Positions 36,134-46,368 of a stretch of 64,000 nt of DNA are shown here, piece by piece. The stretch is taken from contig NZ_JADKPR010000009.1 of the NCBI RefSeq assembly GCF_015351475.1, forward strand, positions 62,001 through 126,000, in the 5' to 3' direction. Under the pieces are notes generated by a model that saw only the letters and a program-made list of their open reading frames with translations, did not search any database and had not been told where the DNA came from. Position 1 is the stretch's first letter; each line of letters opens with the position of its first letter. The position numbers and the translations under genes were made by a program. The DNA is from Flavobacterium sp. HJJ (GTDB taxonomy: Bacteria > Bacteroidota > Bacteroidia > Flavobacteriales > Flavobacteriaceae).

Positions 36134-36475
36134 ATGATACAAATTTACCATAACCAGCGCTGTGGAAAATCAAGAAGCTGCCTGCTTTTTTTAGAAGAAT
36201 CAAATAAAGATTTTGAGATTATCAATTACCTTAGCACACCTCCGACAGCTGCCGAATTAACTGTGTTATTAAAACAGCTGAATTTCAGTCCAATTGAACT
36301 AGTGCGCCAAAAAGAAAAAATATGGATAGAAAATTTCAAAGGAAAAACACTAACTGACGATCAGATTATTCAGGCAATGGCCGAAAATCCAATTCTTATC
36401 GAAAGACCTATCATTGTTAAAGATGGCCAGGCCATTATTGGCAGAGATTTAGACAAGGTTTCTCCTTTTATTTAA
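36134..36475 (+). CDS. arsC: ArsC family protein (glutaredoxin-dependent arsenate reductase type)
   Basis: A 113-residue thioredoxin-fold protein with the catalytic Cys in YHNQRCGKSRSCL and the family arginine in NPILIERPIIV. The length is normal for ArsC/Spx-like reductases. An ATG 11 nt upstream leads to an immediate stop, so 36134 is the start; the sequence ATGATACAAAA is duplicated there. No arsenite exporter or ArsR regulator is adjacent, so a role in arsenate resistance rests on family membership only. Confidence 0.85.
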   Translation: MIQIYHNQRCGKSRSCLLFLEESNKDFEIINYLSTPPTAAELTVLLKQLNFSPIELVRQKEKIWIENFKGKTLTDDQIIQAMAENPILIERPIIVKDGQAIIGRDLDKVSPFI

Positions 36476-36555
36476 ACATTAACATAAGTTTAAGAAGCCT
36501 AACTTAAACTATTTTCAAATTTCTGCGTCTTACCCAGAAATCTTATTTATTACAA

Positions 36556-39012
36556 ATGAAAAATTTCAAATTTAATGTAGTCCTATTATTTTTACTTTTA
36601 GGATTAACCAATTTTGCCCAGCAAAGACCTCCTTCTTTTAACAAAGTTAAGGTTACTGGAAAAATTGTAGACAAAAAAAGTAACCAGCCTTTAGAATTTG
36701 CTACTATCACCTTAAAGAATCAAAAAAATCCAAAAGCCATTTCCGGCGGAATTACTAATAACAAAGGAGAATACGAAGCTGATGTTATTCCTGGCGTTTA
36801 TGACATTACTATCGAATTTATTTCCTTTAAATCAGTCGACATAAAAGGAAAAAGCATAACCGAAAAAACTTCATTAGGCACAATTGCACTTGAAGATGAT
36901 GCTTCACAGCTGAATGAAGTTGTTGTCCGTTCCGAAAAGTCATCAGTTGAAATAAAACTGGACAAAAAAGTCTATAACGTTGGTCAGGATATGATGGTAA
37001 AAGGCGGTACTGTAAGTGATGTTTTGGATAATGTCCCTTCTGTTTCTGTTGATACCGAAGGAAATGTAAGTTTAAGAGGAAGTGATAACGTCCGAATTTT
37101 AATTGACGGAAGACCATCTTATGCCGTAAATATCGCAGAAGCATTACGACAGCTCCCTGCTGATGCTATTGATAAAGTGGAAGTAATTACCAATCCATCT
37201 GCTCGATATGATGCCGAAGGCGGTTCGGGTATAATCAATATTTTACTTAAAAAAGGTAAAAACCAGGGTTTTAACGGAACTCTTATCGCTTCAACAGGTA
37301 TTCCTGAAACATATGGTTTAACTGCTAATGTGAATTATAAAACCGAAAAATTAAACTACTTCACTACTGCTGGTTACAACCACAGAACGAACGAAGGCGG
37401 CGGTAAAACGAATTCTCAGTATTTTAATAACGACGGTTCTATTAAAAATTATTTAAATGAAGACCGTGATACAGAAAGAACCAATGATGGTTTTAATGGA
37501 AGAGCTGGACTTGAATGGACAGTTGCTCCAAATACTTATTGGACAAATGCCATTAATTATGAAAAATATACAGGCGATTCTAATGATTTGATCAACTACA
37601 ATAACTATGACGCTTCCCGCATTTACACAGGTTCAACGTATCGTTTGAATACTGGAGATACAGGCAGTGAAAATATCTCCTATACTTCAAACTTAATTAA
37701 AAACTTCAACGATAAAGGACACAAACTTACGGTTGATGCTTCTATCTCAAGAAATACTGATGACAGCCAAAGTATAATTACAGGTTCTAATAACTACAAT
37801 AACACCTTAAACAACCAAATTCAAAAGCAAGCACAAATTCAGGCTGATTATGTTCTTCCATTGGGAAAAGGCAGTCAGTTTGAAGCTGGATATAAAGGAA
37901 GTTTCGGTGACTTAAACAACGAATATTACGTTCTTGATGAAAATGGAGCAAGAATCGATAATTTATCAAATACTTTAGAGTACAAAGAAAATATCAATGC
38001 CCTTTATACTCAATATGGTTTCAAAGCAAATAAGTTCTCTTATTTATTTGGACTGCGCTGGGAAGACACTAATATCGAAGTTAACTTATTAGAAGACCCT
38101 AAAGATTTCAATACTAAAAAATACAGCAATTTGTTTCCAAGTGCTTTCATCAGTTATGAAATTTCAGATCAAAGTAACTTAACAACAAGTTACAGCAAAC
38201 GTTTAACTAGACCAAGAGGGCGATTCATGAACCCTGCTGTAAATTATTCTAGCAATGTCAATATTTTTCAAGGAAATCCAGATTTAGATCCTTCTCTAAC
38301 AGATAAATTTGATTTTGGATACATCAAACGCTGGGAAAAAGTAACTTTTAATACTTCTGCTTATTTTGAAGACACCAAAGATGTTTTCAGCTTTGTACGG
38401 TCACCTACAGGTGATGAAGTGAATGGAGTTCCAGTAATCAAAAGCCAGCCTATAAACTTAGGAAAAGAACAAAAATTTGGTTTTGAATTTACCTTAAATT
38501 ATAATCCGTTCAAAATATGGAGAATAAACAGTAATTTCAATTTATACAATGTAAAAACAACCGGAGAACACAGCTACACGGATACGACAGGAAAACTTGT
38601 AGTACAAAATCTTGACAATCAAGCTACCTCTTGGTTTGCAAGAGTAAGTTCAAAATTAACTTTGCCATACAAAATTGACTGGCAGCTGAACGGCACATAT
38701 AATGGGGAACAAAAAACTGCACAAGGAAAAAACTTAGATCAGTTTTCTATGAATACCGCTTTCAGTAAAGATCTAATGAAAGATAAAGCGACAATTGCAT
38801 TCAATATCAGTGATATTTTCAACACCAGAAAAATGAGATCATACACCTATCTTGATAATCAAATCTCATATGGCGAAATGCAGTTCCGTAAACGTCAGTT
38901 CAATTTATCGTTTACTTACCGTTTCAACAAAGCGAAAAATGAAAGAGAAAAGAATGCTCAGCCTAGAAATGATGGCGGAGGAGATGGCGGAGGCGGCGAT
39001 TTCCCTGGATAA
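36556..39012 (+). CDS. TonB-dependent outer membrane receptor with carboxypeptidase-like regulatory domain
   Basis: An 818-residue outer-membrane protein. The signal peptide ends near TNFAQ. A CarboxypepD_reg-like beta-sandwich follows (VTGKIVDKKSNQPLEFATITLKNQ). A plug domain comes next (GTVSDVLDNVPSVSVDTEGNVSLRGSDNVRILIDGRPSY, then DKVEVITNPSARYDAEG). The rest is a beta-barrel closing with an aromatic strand (RQFNLSFTYRF), followed by a charged Gly-rich tail ending GGGGDFPG. No SusD partner is present, so it belongs to the stand-alone 'outer membrane beta-barrel family' receptors. The ligand is unknown. The Gly-rich tail after the final strand is unusual but intact. Confidence 0.9.
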   Translation: MKNFKFNVVLLFLLLGLTNFAQQRPPSFNKVKVTGKIVDKKSNQPLEFATITLKNQKNPKAISGGITNNKGEYEADVIPGVYDITIEFISFKSVDIKGKSITEKTSLGTIALEDDASQLNEVVVRSEKSSVEIKLDKKVYNVGQDMMVKGGTVSDVLDNVPSVSVDTEGNVSLRGSDNVRILIDGRPSYAVNIAEALRQLPADAIDKVEVITNPSARYDAEGGSGIINILLKKGKNQGFNGTLIASTGIPETYGLTANVNYKTEKLNYFTTAGYNHRTNEGGGKTNSQYFNNDGSIKNYLNEDRDTERTNDGFNGRAGLEWTVAPNTYWTNAINYEKYTGDSNDLINYNNYDASRIYTGSTYRLNTGDTGSENISYTSNLIKNFNDKGHKLTVDASISRNTDDSQSIITGSNNYNNTLNNQIQKQAQIQADYVLPLGKGSQFEAGYKGSFGDLNNEYYVLDENGARIDNLSNTLEYKENINALYTQYGFKANKFSYLFGLRWEDTNIEVNLLEDPKDFNTKKYSNLFPSAFISYEISDQSNLTTSYSKRLTRPRGRFMNPAVNYSSNVNIFQGNPDLDPSLTDKFDFGYIKRWEKVTFNTSAYFEDTKDVFSFVRSPTGDEVNGVPVIKSQPINLGKEQKFGFEFTLNYNPFKIWRINSNFNLYNVKTTGEHSYTDTTGKLVVQNLDNQATSWFARVSSKLTLPYKIDWQLNGTYNGEQKTAQGKNLDQFSMNTAFSKDLMKDKATIAFNISDIFNTRKMRSYTYLDNQISYGEMQFRKRQFNLSFTYRFNKAKNEREKNAQPRNDGGGDGGGGDFPG

Positions 39013-39031
39013 TCTTCTCAGTAGACACAAT

Positions 39032-39063
39032 AAAAAAAGGATTCGTAATACGAATCCTTTTTT
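39032..39063. terminator. Bidirectional terminator after the TonB-dependent receptor
   Basis: AAAAAGGATTCGTA and TACGAATCCTTTTT pair almost loop to loop (core GGATTCG/CGAATCC at 39039-39057), with A- and T-runs on the two flanks. Convergent with the small membrane gene. Confidence 0.85.
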
Positions 39064-39083
39064 ATTTTAAAGCAAAAAAAAGA

Positions 39084-39251
39084 CTAAGCTTCTTCTTCTT
39101 TTTGTTTTGCTCTCTTTTCTTTATATGCTTCCCAAGTTGCTCCACCTACCCAGTAAGATACGAAACCAACTAAGAAAAACATTAACCAGAATCCCATTGT
39201 AAGGATGGTTAAGAAAAGTAAAAAGCCTAAATACTGTTGAAATTCAAACAT
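39084..39251 (-). CDS. Small single-pass membrane protein
   Basis: A 55-residue protein starting MFEFQQYLGFLLFLTILTMGFWLMFFLVGFVSYWVGG, a long hydrophobic stretch with one or two helices, followed by a charged tail (AYKEKRAKQKEEEA). ATG 39251 is preferred to the one at 39281, whose extra ten residues are polar and unlikely to be part of it. Such short conserved membrane proteins are common in flavobacteria. Function unknown. Confidence comes from the strongly biased hydrophobic-then-charged pattern and the good terminator just downstream. Confidence 0.6.
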   Translation of the reverse strand: MFEFQQYLGFLLFLTILTMGFWLMFFLVGFVSYWVGGATWEAYKEKRAKQKEEEA

Positions 39252-39281
39252 GTTTTCCGGAATTTTTGAATGTAGCGACAA

Positions 39282-39643
39282 ATATAGGTTTTAAATCTTT
39301 TCAGACCAATAAAATCAATAAAAACTACAGCATTTTATCAAAATATTTTTTGTTCCTAAAACTAAGGAATGACTGGCAGGCTTTTAACTAAAGAACAATT
39401 AATATTTTATTGGAGCAGAAACATTATAAATTCTAGGAAACACCCGTCCTGCTCTCCACTATATCTTTATTTTTTTTCTTTAAAAAAACAAAACAGCTCT
39501 TTCCCTATCTTTCATTTTTAACAATCCAATAAAGCATCAACAAAAACCCATGCTAATATTATCAAATTCACACTTATTAAAACAAAATAGTCAATATTAC
39601 ATAAATTAATAATTATATTTGTTCATCAATAAAATAAAAATTT
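39282..39643 (+). promoter_or_regulatory. Upstream region of sdaA with a -7 box
   Basis: There is no ORF in these 362 bp. TATATTTG at 39614-39621 fits TAnnTTTG, 22 nt before the sdaA ATG. The remainder is AT-rich with no repeat that I can pair. Confidence 0.4.
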
Positions 39644-41071
39644 ATGGAAGAATGTATCTCTGTTTTTGATATGTTAAAAATTGGTGTTGGTCCATCCAGT
39701 TCGCATACCCTTGGACCTTGGCGTGCAGCAGAACGTTTTTTAAATGAACTCAGAAGCGATTACGACATCAATACTGTCATCAGGGTAAAAGTAGATCTGT
39801 ACGGTTCTCTTTCATTAACCGGAAAGGGACATGCCACCGATTTGGCAATTATGCTTGGACTTAGCGGCCAAGACCCAGAATACATTCCTATCCAAAATAT
39901 TAACAAAATCATCAAATCGATTGAAGCCAAAAACGAAATCCATTTGGGAAACCAAATCAATATTCCCTTTTATATTCTTCAGGACATTGTTTTCAATAAA
40001 AACTTTCTTCCTTTTCATGCTAATGGATTAACATTTACTGTATATTTTAATAACGAAGCAGAATACAGTTCTACTTTTTATTCCATAGGAGGCGGATTTG
40101 TTGTCAAAGAAGAACGGGAAAATGCCCAAAATAAAGTTGCAATAAAATGCGCCTTCCCCTTCCCTATTAACAAAGCAAGCGAACTTTTGGCCTATTGTGC
40201 CAAAGAAAATAAATCCATTTCTGAAATCGTTTATGATAACGAAAAATCCATGCGCCCCGAAACAGAAATTCATCACGAATTACTGCGTATTTGGAACACT
40301 ATGCTGGAATGCATGTATATTGGCTGCCATTCCGAAGGAATACTTCCCGGAGGTTTACATGTACGAAGACGCGCTTTTGACATGCATCAAAATCTGATTG
40401 GTCTATGTAATTATTCTACACCGCAGGAATGGCTGGAAGAAATCAGAAAAACCGAAGTAAAGTTCCGCCAGATTCTAAAATGGGTAAGCTGTTTTGCATT
40501 AGCGGTAAATGAAGTTAATGCTGCATTAGGCCGGGTTGTAACTGCTCCAACAAACGGAAGTTCAGGTGTAATTCCTGCCGTTTTGATGTATTATTTAGTT
40601 ATCGAAAACCATCAGGCAGGCGAAAACGAAATCAAAAAATTCCTGATGGTTGCGGGCGAGATAGGCAGTATTTTCAAAAAAGGATCTACTATTTCGGCAG
40701 CAATGGGCGGGTGCCAGGCCGAAATTGGTGTTTCGAGTGCTATGGCTGCCGCCGCTTTATGCGAATTAATAGGCGGAACTCCAGAGCAGGTCTTAATGGC
40801 TGCAGAAATTGCCATGGAGCATCACTTAGGACTAACTTGTGATCCAATTGGAGGTTTGGTACAGATTCCGTGTATTGAAAGAAATACAATGGGTGCCATA
40901 AAAGCGATAAATGCAGCAGAACTTGCTTTGGCAACTGATGCAAAAAATGCTAAAGTATCTCTTGACAAAGTCATTGATACTATGTGGCAAACGGCCAAAG
41001 ACATGAATTCCAAATACAAAGAAACCTCCGAAGGCGGACTCGCAGTTGCCGTAAATATGGCGGATTGTTAG
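39644..41071 (+). CDS. sdaA: L-serine ammonia-lyase (iron-sulfur L-serine dehydratase), single chain
   Basis: Deaminates L-serine to pyruvate and ammonia. The 475-residue protein fuses both domains. The N-terminal beta domain starts [29 protein letters not shown]. The C-terminal catalytic alpha domain carries [45 protein letters not shown] and [22 protein letters not shown]. The cysteines in GGCQAE, LTCDP and PCIER are the expected 4Fe-4S ligands. Normal length and intact. It stands alone and is convergent with kup. Confidence 0.94.
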   Translation: MEECISVFDMLKIGVGPSSSHTLGPWRAAERFLNELRSDYDINTVIRVKVDLYGSLSLTGKGHATDLAIMLGLSGQDPEYIPIQNINKIIKSIEAKNEIHLGNQINIPFYILQDIVFNKNFLPFHANGLTFTVYFNNEAEYSSTFYSIGGGFVVKEERENAQNKVAIKCAFPFPINKASELLAYCAKENKSISEIVYDNEKSMRPETEIHHELLRIWNTMLECMYIGCHSEGILPGGLHVRRRAFDMHQNLIGLCNYSTPQEWLEEIRKTEVKFRQILKWVSCFALAVNEVNAALGRVVTAPTNGSSGVIPAVLMYYLVIENHQAGENEIKKFLMVAGEIGSIFKKGSTISAAMGGCQAEIGVSSAMAAAALCELIGGTPEQVLMAAEIAMEHHLGLTCDPIGGLVQIPCIERNTMGAIKAINAAELALATDAKNAKVSLDKVIDTMWQTAKDMNSKYKETSEGGLAVAVNMADC

Positions 41072-41103
41072 GTTTAAGAAAGCAGACAAAAGAATTAAGA
41101 TAG

Positions 41104-41227
41104 CAGAAGGCAGATTTTAGAAATATCGAAAATTATAGAAGCATAAAAAAGATTTCAGATAAGATGCTAATATTCTTATTCTGAAATCTTTTTTATCTGT
41201 TTATCACAGACTGAAATCTGCCTTCTG
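41104..41227. terminator. Nested inverted repeats between sdaA and kup
   Basis: The inner stem AAAAAAGATTTCAGA (41145-41159) with TCTGAAATCTTTTTT (41180-41194) acts as a bidirectional terminator. The outer arms CAGAAGGCAGATTTTAG (41104-41120) and CTGAAATCTGCCTTCTG (41211-41227) pair over 17 bp with one G-U, making a much longer palindrome than termination needs. Confidence 0.8.
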
Positions 41228-41241
41228 TAATCTGAAAACTG

Positions 41242-43185
41242 CTAACTAACTGCCTTCCTTTCCAATTCCAGTTTAGTAATCGGATGATAAACTATTGGTA
41301 TTTCTTCGATGACAACATCGCTTTTGTCAAGTCCAAAAGCTCTGGTATCTGATAAAGACATGTTTTTCAGCATATAATAAGAGTTCAGTAAAAGTTCGTC
41401 TCTTACAGAAAACTCATTTTCTACAGACAAAAACTTCTCAATAATAACAAATTTAAAATCAGGTTCCGCATTGTATTTTGTAGAACCGTCAGAACGAATG
41501 TGCAGATTTAACTCTTTGTTATCAATCAGATTCTGGACAATTCGTTTAAAATACAATTCCACTTTTGGCTGAATCCTAAAACCGATATTCAACACAATTT
41601 TAATTACTTTATCATCCAGCAGCTCTATAACCTCATAATTCAGATCAAAAGGAGAGTTTGTCCGGTTGATATGGAAAAACCAATACACATCGGCTCTCTT
41701 TGGTTTTTTAGAAAAAATTGAATTCAATATTTTCTCTTCAATTTCATAGTCCCTGTCGGCTTTTGACAAATAAATCAAATGGGTAGAATATTTCGGGATT
41801 GAAATATCATTGCTCAATTCTTTAAATTTTGCCGAGTACTCAGTCAGATTGGTAAATTTCACCAACTTGTTATTAATTTTTCTTGAAAAATACCAAACAT
41901 ACATTGTCATAAATATAAACAGCTCAAAAAACAAAAACATCCATCGTTCTTTGATTTTGACAATATTGGCCGCAAAAAATGCGATTTCAATAACCACAAA
42001 AACTGTTATGACTGCAGTAATGAGAATCCTGTTCATTTTTTTGATGTAAATCAAATAATAATTTAAAAGAACTGTCGTCATCAGCATGGCGATCGTAATC
42101 GAAAATCCGTAAGCCGCTTCCATGTTAGATGAAGTCCTGAAATACAAAACCATCAAAATACAGCCAATCCACAAAATGGTATTCACTGACGGAATGTAAA
42201 TCTGTCCTTTCAAATTGGTTGGGTTTTTCATCGTCACCCGAGGCCAAAAATTAAGTGACACCGCTTCATTAATCAATGTAAACGAACCGCTTATCAATGC
42301 CTGTGAAGCAATAATTGCAGCAAAAGTCGAAATCACAACACCCGAAAACAAAAACCATTGAGGCATTATTGTATAAAAAGGATTTTTGCCTTCAAGAAAA
42401 GGGTTGCTTTGATTCATTAACCAAGCGGCCTGTCCCAAATAATTGACAACCAAAGCAATTTTTACAAAAACCCATGTGATTCTAATATTACTTTTTCCGC
42501 AATGTCCTAAATCCGAATACAAGGCTTCGGCTCCAGTGGTACAAAGGAAAACAGCGCCTAACAGCCAAAATCCATGAGGATACTCAACCAATAACTCATA
42601 AGCATACACTGGATTCAAAGCGGTCAAAATCGCAGGATGCTCCAAAATCTGTACAAATCCCAATACCAAAAGCATGGAAAACCAAACCACCATGGCTGGA
42701 CCAAAAAAGAATCCTACTTTCTGGGTGCCAAAACGCTGAAAAAAGAAAAGACCAGACAGGATTACAATAACAATTGGAAGTATTGGAATATTTGGAACTA
42801 CATCACCTAATCCTTCTACAGCCGAAGCTACAGAAATAGGCGGTGTAATAATTCCGTCAGCCAAAAGCGTTGTGGCTCCCAGAATAGTCGGAATCACCAA
42901 TTTTCCTTTTCCAAATCGTTTGACTAATGCATAGAGGGAAAACACACCTCCTTCTCCATGATTGTCTGCCGAAAGTGTCAGCAAAACATATTTAAAAGTT
43001 GTCTGAAAAGTAAGTGTCCAAAATATACACGAAATCCCTCCATAAACTAATAGTTTCGATATTTCTCTTTGCCCGATAATGGCTTTCATAACATATAACG
43101 GACTGGTTCCTATATCTCCGTAAATAATTCCGAGTGCCACTAAAAGTGATGCAGCTGTAACTTTTTGAACCGTTGATTTATTCAT
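41242..43185 (-). CDS. kup: KUP family potassium uptake protein
   Basis: A 647-residue inner-membrane K+ importer, probably H+-coupled as in E. coli Kup. The first helix region has ASLLVALGIIYGDIGTSPLYVMKAI, a hallmark of the family. LTLSADNHGEGGVFSLYAL, GATTLLADGIITPPISVASAVEGL and ALYSDLGHCGK also match. Twelve or so helices are followed by a cytosolic C-terminal domain of about 220 residues. The gene lies directly downstream of the KdpD-like/KdpE pair in the same direction (112-bp gap), so that potassium-type sensor may control it. Confidence 0.94.
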   Translation of the reverse strand: MNKSTVQKVTAASLLVALGIIYGDIGTSPLYVMKAIIGQREISKLLVYGGISCIFWTLTFQTTFKYVLLTLSADNHGEGGVFSLYALVKRFGKGKLVIPTILGATTLLADGIITPPISVASAVEGLGDVVPNIPILPIVIVILSGLFFFQRFGTQKVGFFFGPAMVVWFSMLLVLGFVQILEHPAILTALNPVYAYELLVEYPHGFWLLGAVFLCTTGAEALYSDLGHCGKSNIRITWVFVKIALVVNYLGQAAWLMNQSNPFLEGKNPFYTIMPQWFLFSGVVISTFAAIIASQALISGSFTLINEAVSLNFWPRVTMKNPTNLKGQIYIPSVNTILWIGCILMVLYFRTSSNMEAAYGFSITIAMLMTTVLLNYYLIYIKKMNRILITAVITVFVVIEIAFFAANIVKIKERWMFLFFELFIFMTMYVWYFSRKINNKLVKFTNLTEYSAKFKELSNDISIPKYSTHLIYLSKADRDYEIEEKILNSIFSKKPKRADVYWFFHINRTNSPFDLNYEVIELLDDKVIKIVLNIGFRIQPKVELYFKRIVQNLIDNKELNLHIRSDGSTKYNAEPDFKFVIIEKFLSVENEFSVRDELLLNSYYMLKNMSLSDTRAFGLDKSDVVIEEIPIVYHPITKLELERKAVS

Positions 43186-43297
43186 TTTATTTAAAATTTA
43201 TTCTTATTTATTCATTAATTTTTGGACATAGAAAGTCCTGTATGAGGCGTATAACACACTTCAAATTGTATTCTTTTTTAAACTTTCTTAGCTGATT

Positions 43298-43984
43298 TTA
43301 ACCTGTATTGAATCGGTAGCCTACACCAGATTCAGTAATAATAAACCTAGGACGGTTTGGGTCTTCTTCTATCTTTTTTCTGAGCTGGGCAACAAAGACC
43401 CGGAGGTATTGTGTCTGGTCAGCATAACTGTTTCCCCAAACCTGTTTTAATAAATATTGATGAGTTAATACGCGCCCTTCATTTTTTGCAAAAATGGAAA
43501 GCAGATTGTATTCTGTCATCGTGAGTTTCAAAATTTCATTGTTCAGCCTGACAATTCTGGAAGCCAAATCGATTGAAACCGAACCAAATTCAATTATCAG
43601 TTCTTTTTCCTCCGTTACATTATTCCGCAATGCTGTCCGGATTCTAGCCAGTAATTCCTGCGTGCGGAACGGTTTTGTCAAATAGTCATTGGCTCCGTTA
43701 TCAAGCGCTTTTACAATTTCATCTTCGGCACTTTTTACGGTTAAAATAATAATTGGATTTTTATACCATTCGCGCAGGCGTTTCAAAACAGCTTGTCCGT
43801 CCTCATCAGGCAGACCCAAATCGAGAATAACCAAATCAGGCTGATGATTGGCTGCAGTCGACAATCCTTCTTTTGCGTTCACGGCAAAAATTGTTCTGTA
43901 ATCATTGGAATCCAATGTGATTTCAAGTAGTTTTCTAATTTGAACTTCATCATCAATTACCAAAATTTGGACACCATTATTCAT
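43298..43984 (-). CDS. kdpE: KdpE-like response regulator (OmpR/PhoB family)
   Basis: A 228-residue regulator. The receiver domain has acidic residues in LVIDDEVQ, the phosphoacceptor Asp in LVILDLGLPDEDG, and the Lys in NDYLTKPFRTQE. A C-terminal winged helix follows (LKLTMTEYNLLSIFAKNEGRVLTHQYLLKQVWG ... FVAQLRKKIEEDPNRPRFIITESGVGYRF). The sequence is closest to KdpE, which activates potassium uptake genes. It overlaps the upstream kinase gene by 8 bp, so the two are translated together. Here kup, not kdpFABC, is next in line. Confidence 0.88.
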   Translation of the reverse strand: MNNGVQILVIDDEVQIRKLLEITLDSNDYRTIFAVNAKEGLSTAANHQPDLVILDLGLPDEDGQAVLKRLREWYKNPIIILTVKSAEDEIVKALDNGANDYLTKPFRTQELLARIRTALRNNVTEEKELIIEFGSVSIDLASRIVRLNNEILKLTMTEYNLLSIFAKNEGRVLTHQYLLKQVWGNSYADQTQYLRVFVAQLRKKIEEDPNRPRFIITESGVGYRFNTG

Positions 43985-45089
43985 TTGAAATTTCTTTAGT
44001 ATTCATAATCAGGGTTTGAAAACGAAGGATAAAAACCGATCCTCCTTCTTCCCTATTTTCAAGCGTTACTATCCCGTGCTGCGCTTCGACAAATCCTTTT
44101 ACAATAGACAATCCAAGTCCTGTCCCTCCAGTCTTGGAATTTTGAAGTCGATAAAATTTGTCAAATACTTTATCAATTTCGCTTTCGGGAAAACCAATGC
44201 CATCGTCGGCAATTGTGATTACACACGGAAATACTTTATCTGGATTATATTCAAAATCGACATCTGCATTATAGGAAACCTTAATTTCTATTTTGGCACC
44301 TTTGGGCGTGTACTGTGAAGCATTAAAAACCAAATTATAAATTATCTGCTGCATCAAACCATAGTCTAACTTGAAAAGCGGTAAATTTTCATCTGTTTTC
44401 ACAACCACTTTATGAAACTGTAAATCATCCTTTAAATGATCCAAAACATTATAAATCAATTCTTCTAAATCACACCAATCCAGCTTGGGTTCAATAACAC
44501 CTGACTCCAGCCGGGACATATTCAGTAAATTTTCTACCTGATGATTCAGTCTCAAGGATGCTTTCTCAATCTCGGCATATAAGTTTTCTTTATTTTCTTC
44601 AGAAATAGGCACCGATTTGGTTTGAATAGTATCAATCGCTCCCATAATCGTCGAAATCGGTGTTCGCAATTCATGAGACAATGAATCCAGAAGGGCATTG
44701 TAAAGTTTCATCGTATTAATTCTAACCTCTTTTACCTGCAATATCTTTTCAGCTCTTCTGATTTTGTGTGTTAAAACTGCATTGATTAGAGCAATAATGA
44801 AGAACAAAAACAATAATAAGGAGTCTTCGGCATTGCTGATGTGAAATGTATAATATGGCTGAATAAATAAAAAATTCAAAATCAATGCACTCAAAACTGC
44901 GCTGAGTACTATTGGCAAAATTGTCAAAAACATCGACAATACTGAAACGACCACTAACAGCAGATAACCAACAATTTTGTAGTCTAAATAATCCCTGATA
45001 AACAAACACAATGATGCAACAATACCAACTGATAAAACGCTTATCAAATATTGATTTTTAATCTTCATCTGATTCAAAATACTATTCAT
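43977..45089 (-). CDS. kdpD: KdpD-like sensor histidine kinase lacking the N-terminal KdpD/USP domains
   Basis: A 370-residue kinase. Four membrane helices of the DUF4118/KdpD type come first (YLISVLSVGIVASLCLF onward, ending near TFHISNAEDSLLLFLFF). The dimerisation/phosphoacceptor His follows in DSLSHELRTPISTIMG, then the ATPase domain with N box (QIIYNLVFNASQYTPKG), ITIADDGIGFPESE and KTGGTGLGLSIVKGF. The KdpD N-terminal cytosolic sensor and universal-stress-like domains (about 400 residues) are missing. An in-frame ORF extends 120 residues further upstream, but it overlaps a GACCT/AGGTC repeat (45313-45344) and does not resemble KdpD. I therefore take ATG 45089. A separate kdpD N-terminal protein may exist elsewhere. 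Confidence 0.82.
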   Translation of the reverse strand: MNSILNQMKIKNQYLISVLSVGIVASLCLFIRDYLDYKIVGYLLLVVVSVLSMFLTILPIVLSAVLSALILNFLFIQPYYTFHISNAEDSLLLFLFFIIALINAVLTHKIRRAEKILQVKEVRINTMKLYNALLDSLSHELRTPISTIMGAIDTIQTKSVPISEENKENLYAEIEKASLRLNHQVENLLNMSRLESGVIEPKLDWCDLEELIYNVLDHLKDDLQFHKVVVKTDENLPLFKLDYGLMQQIIYNLVFNASQYTPKGAKIEIKVSYNADVDFEYNPDKVFPCVITIADDGIGFPESEIDKVFDKFYRLQNSKTGGTGLGLSIVKGFVEAQHGIVTLENREEGGSVFILRFQTLIMNTKEISNE

Positions 45090-45549
45090 AATCCCTGTAT
45101 TTATTTGATATGACAAAGTTAAATCATATCCTATAAGTATTTTATAATATAACGAAGCAGGATATAAAGATTTTATAAAGATTTCAAATTCCCTGAAACC
45201 AATCATTATTTTCAGGAGCAGAAAGATTTGGCATTTTAGGAATAATGGTTCCCGCTCTTCGTTGCAATCTTTTGTAGAGACAGGCAATTGTGATTTTTTG
45301 GTTTCAATTGTAAGACCTACAGGATTTTGAAACCTGTCAGGTCTAAATCCTTGAAATCCTTCTCTTAAAAAACTACATATCTTAACAAAATTCACCAAAA
45401 CTATATAATAAATTACCAATGTCACAATTTGACTAGCTCTCAACCACATATTCTTTCTAAAAACTCAATTTAGAAAAATTCTATTTATTACTTTTACACT
45501 TTCAAAACAATTTCAATCCCGAGATTTCGGAAATAAAATAGGAAATTAC

Positions 45550-46368
45550 ATGTCTGCAATTAAAAAAGATTACAAAAAAGTTACCACCAAGTCACTAATT
45601 GACATGAAGTCCAATGGCGAAAAAATCTCCATGCTTACAGCTTATGATTATACCATGGCTAAAATTGTGGACACTGCCGGAGTTGACGTAATTCTGGTTG
45701 GGGATTCGGCATCCAATGTTATGGCTGGTCACGAGACAACACTGCCAATTACTTTGGATCAGATGATTTATCATGCTTCATCTGTTGTGAGGGCTGTAGA
45801 GAGAGCTTTGGTTGTAATTGACCTGCCTTTTGGAAGTTACCAATCTGATTCTAAAGAGGCTTTGCGTTCTTCCATTAGAATTATGAAAGAAAGCGGTGGT
45901 CACGCTGTAAAATTGGAAGGCGGTAAAGAAATCAAAGAATCCATAAAAAAAATTCTGAACGCTGGAATTCCGGTAATGGGACATTTGGGATTAACACCAC
46001 AGTCTATCTATAAATTTGGAACGTATACCGTTCGCGCCAAAGAGGATGAAGAAGCCGAAAAGTTAATTGAAGACGCTAAACTACTAGAACAATTGGGCTG
46101 CTTTGCATTAGTTCTTGAAAAAATACCTGCTCATTTGGCCGAAAAAGTTGCAAAAAGCATTTCCATTCCGGTAATCGGAATTGGTGCCGGAGGCGGAGTT
46201 GACGGACAGGTATTGGTGATCCACGATATGCTGGGAATGAATAATGAATTCAGCCCTCGTTTTTTAAGACGCTACATGAATCTTTACGAAGGAATGACTT
46301 CGGCTATCAGCCAATATGTAACCGATGTAAAATCACAGGATTTTCCAAACGAGAAAGAACAATACTAA
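45550..46368 (+). CDS. panB: 3-Methyl-2-oxobutanoate hydroxymethyltransferase
   Basis: Adds a hydroxymethyl group from methylene-THF to alpha-ketoisovalerate, the first committed step of pantothenate synthesis. The 272-residue protein has [36 protein letters not shown] (Mg-binding Asp/Ser), [29 protein letters not shown] and [16 protein letters not shown]. All are diagnostic and intact. panC and panD are not adjacent. It is probably transcribed with the pseudouridine synthase 87 bp downstream, although a palindromic repeat separates them. Confidence 0.95.
   Translation: MSAIKKDYKKVTTKSLIDMKSNGEKISMLTAYDYTMAKIVDTAGVDVILVGDSASNVMAGHETTLPITLDQMIYHASSVVRAVERALVVIDLPFGSYQSDSKEALRSSIRIMKESGGHAVKLEGGKEIKESIKKILNAGIPVMGHLGLTPQSIYKFGTYTVRAKEDEEAEKLIEDAKLLEQLGCFALVLEKIPAHLAEKVAKSISIPVIGIGAGGGVDGQVLVIHDMLGMNNEFSPRFLRRYMNLYEGMTSAISQYVTDVKSQDFPNEKEQY

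Noticed and set aside
44977-45449. 120-residue N-terminal extension of the KdpD-like kinase
   Set aside because: The extension runs through a repeat (GACCT...AGGTC at 45313-45344) and lacks KdpD features. ATG 45089 gives a kinase starting just before its first membrane helix.
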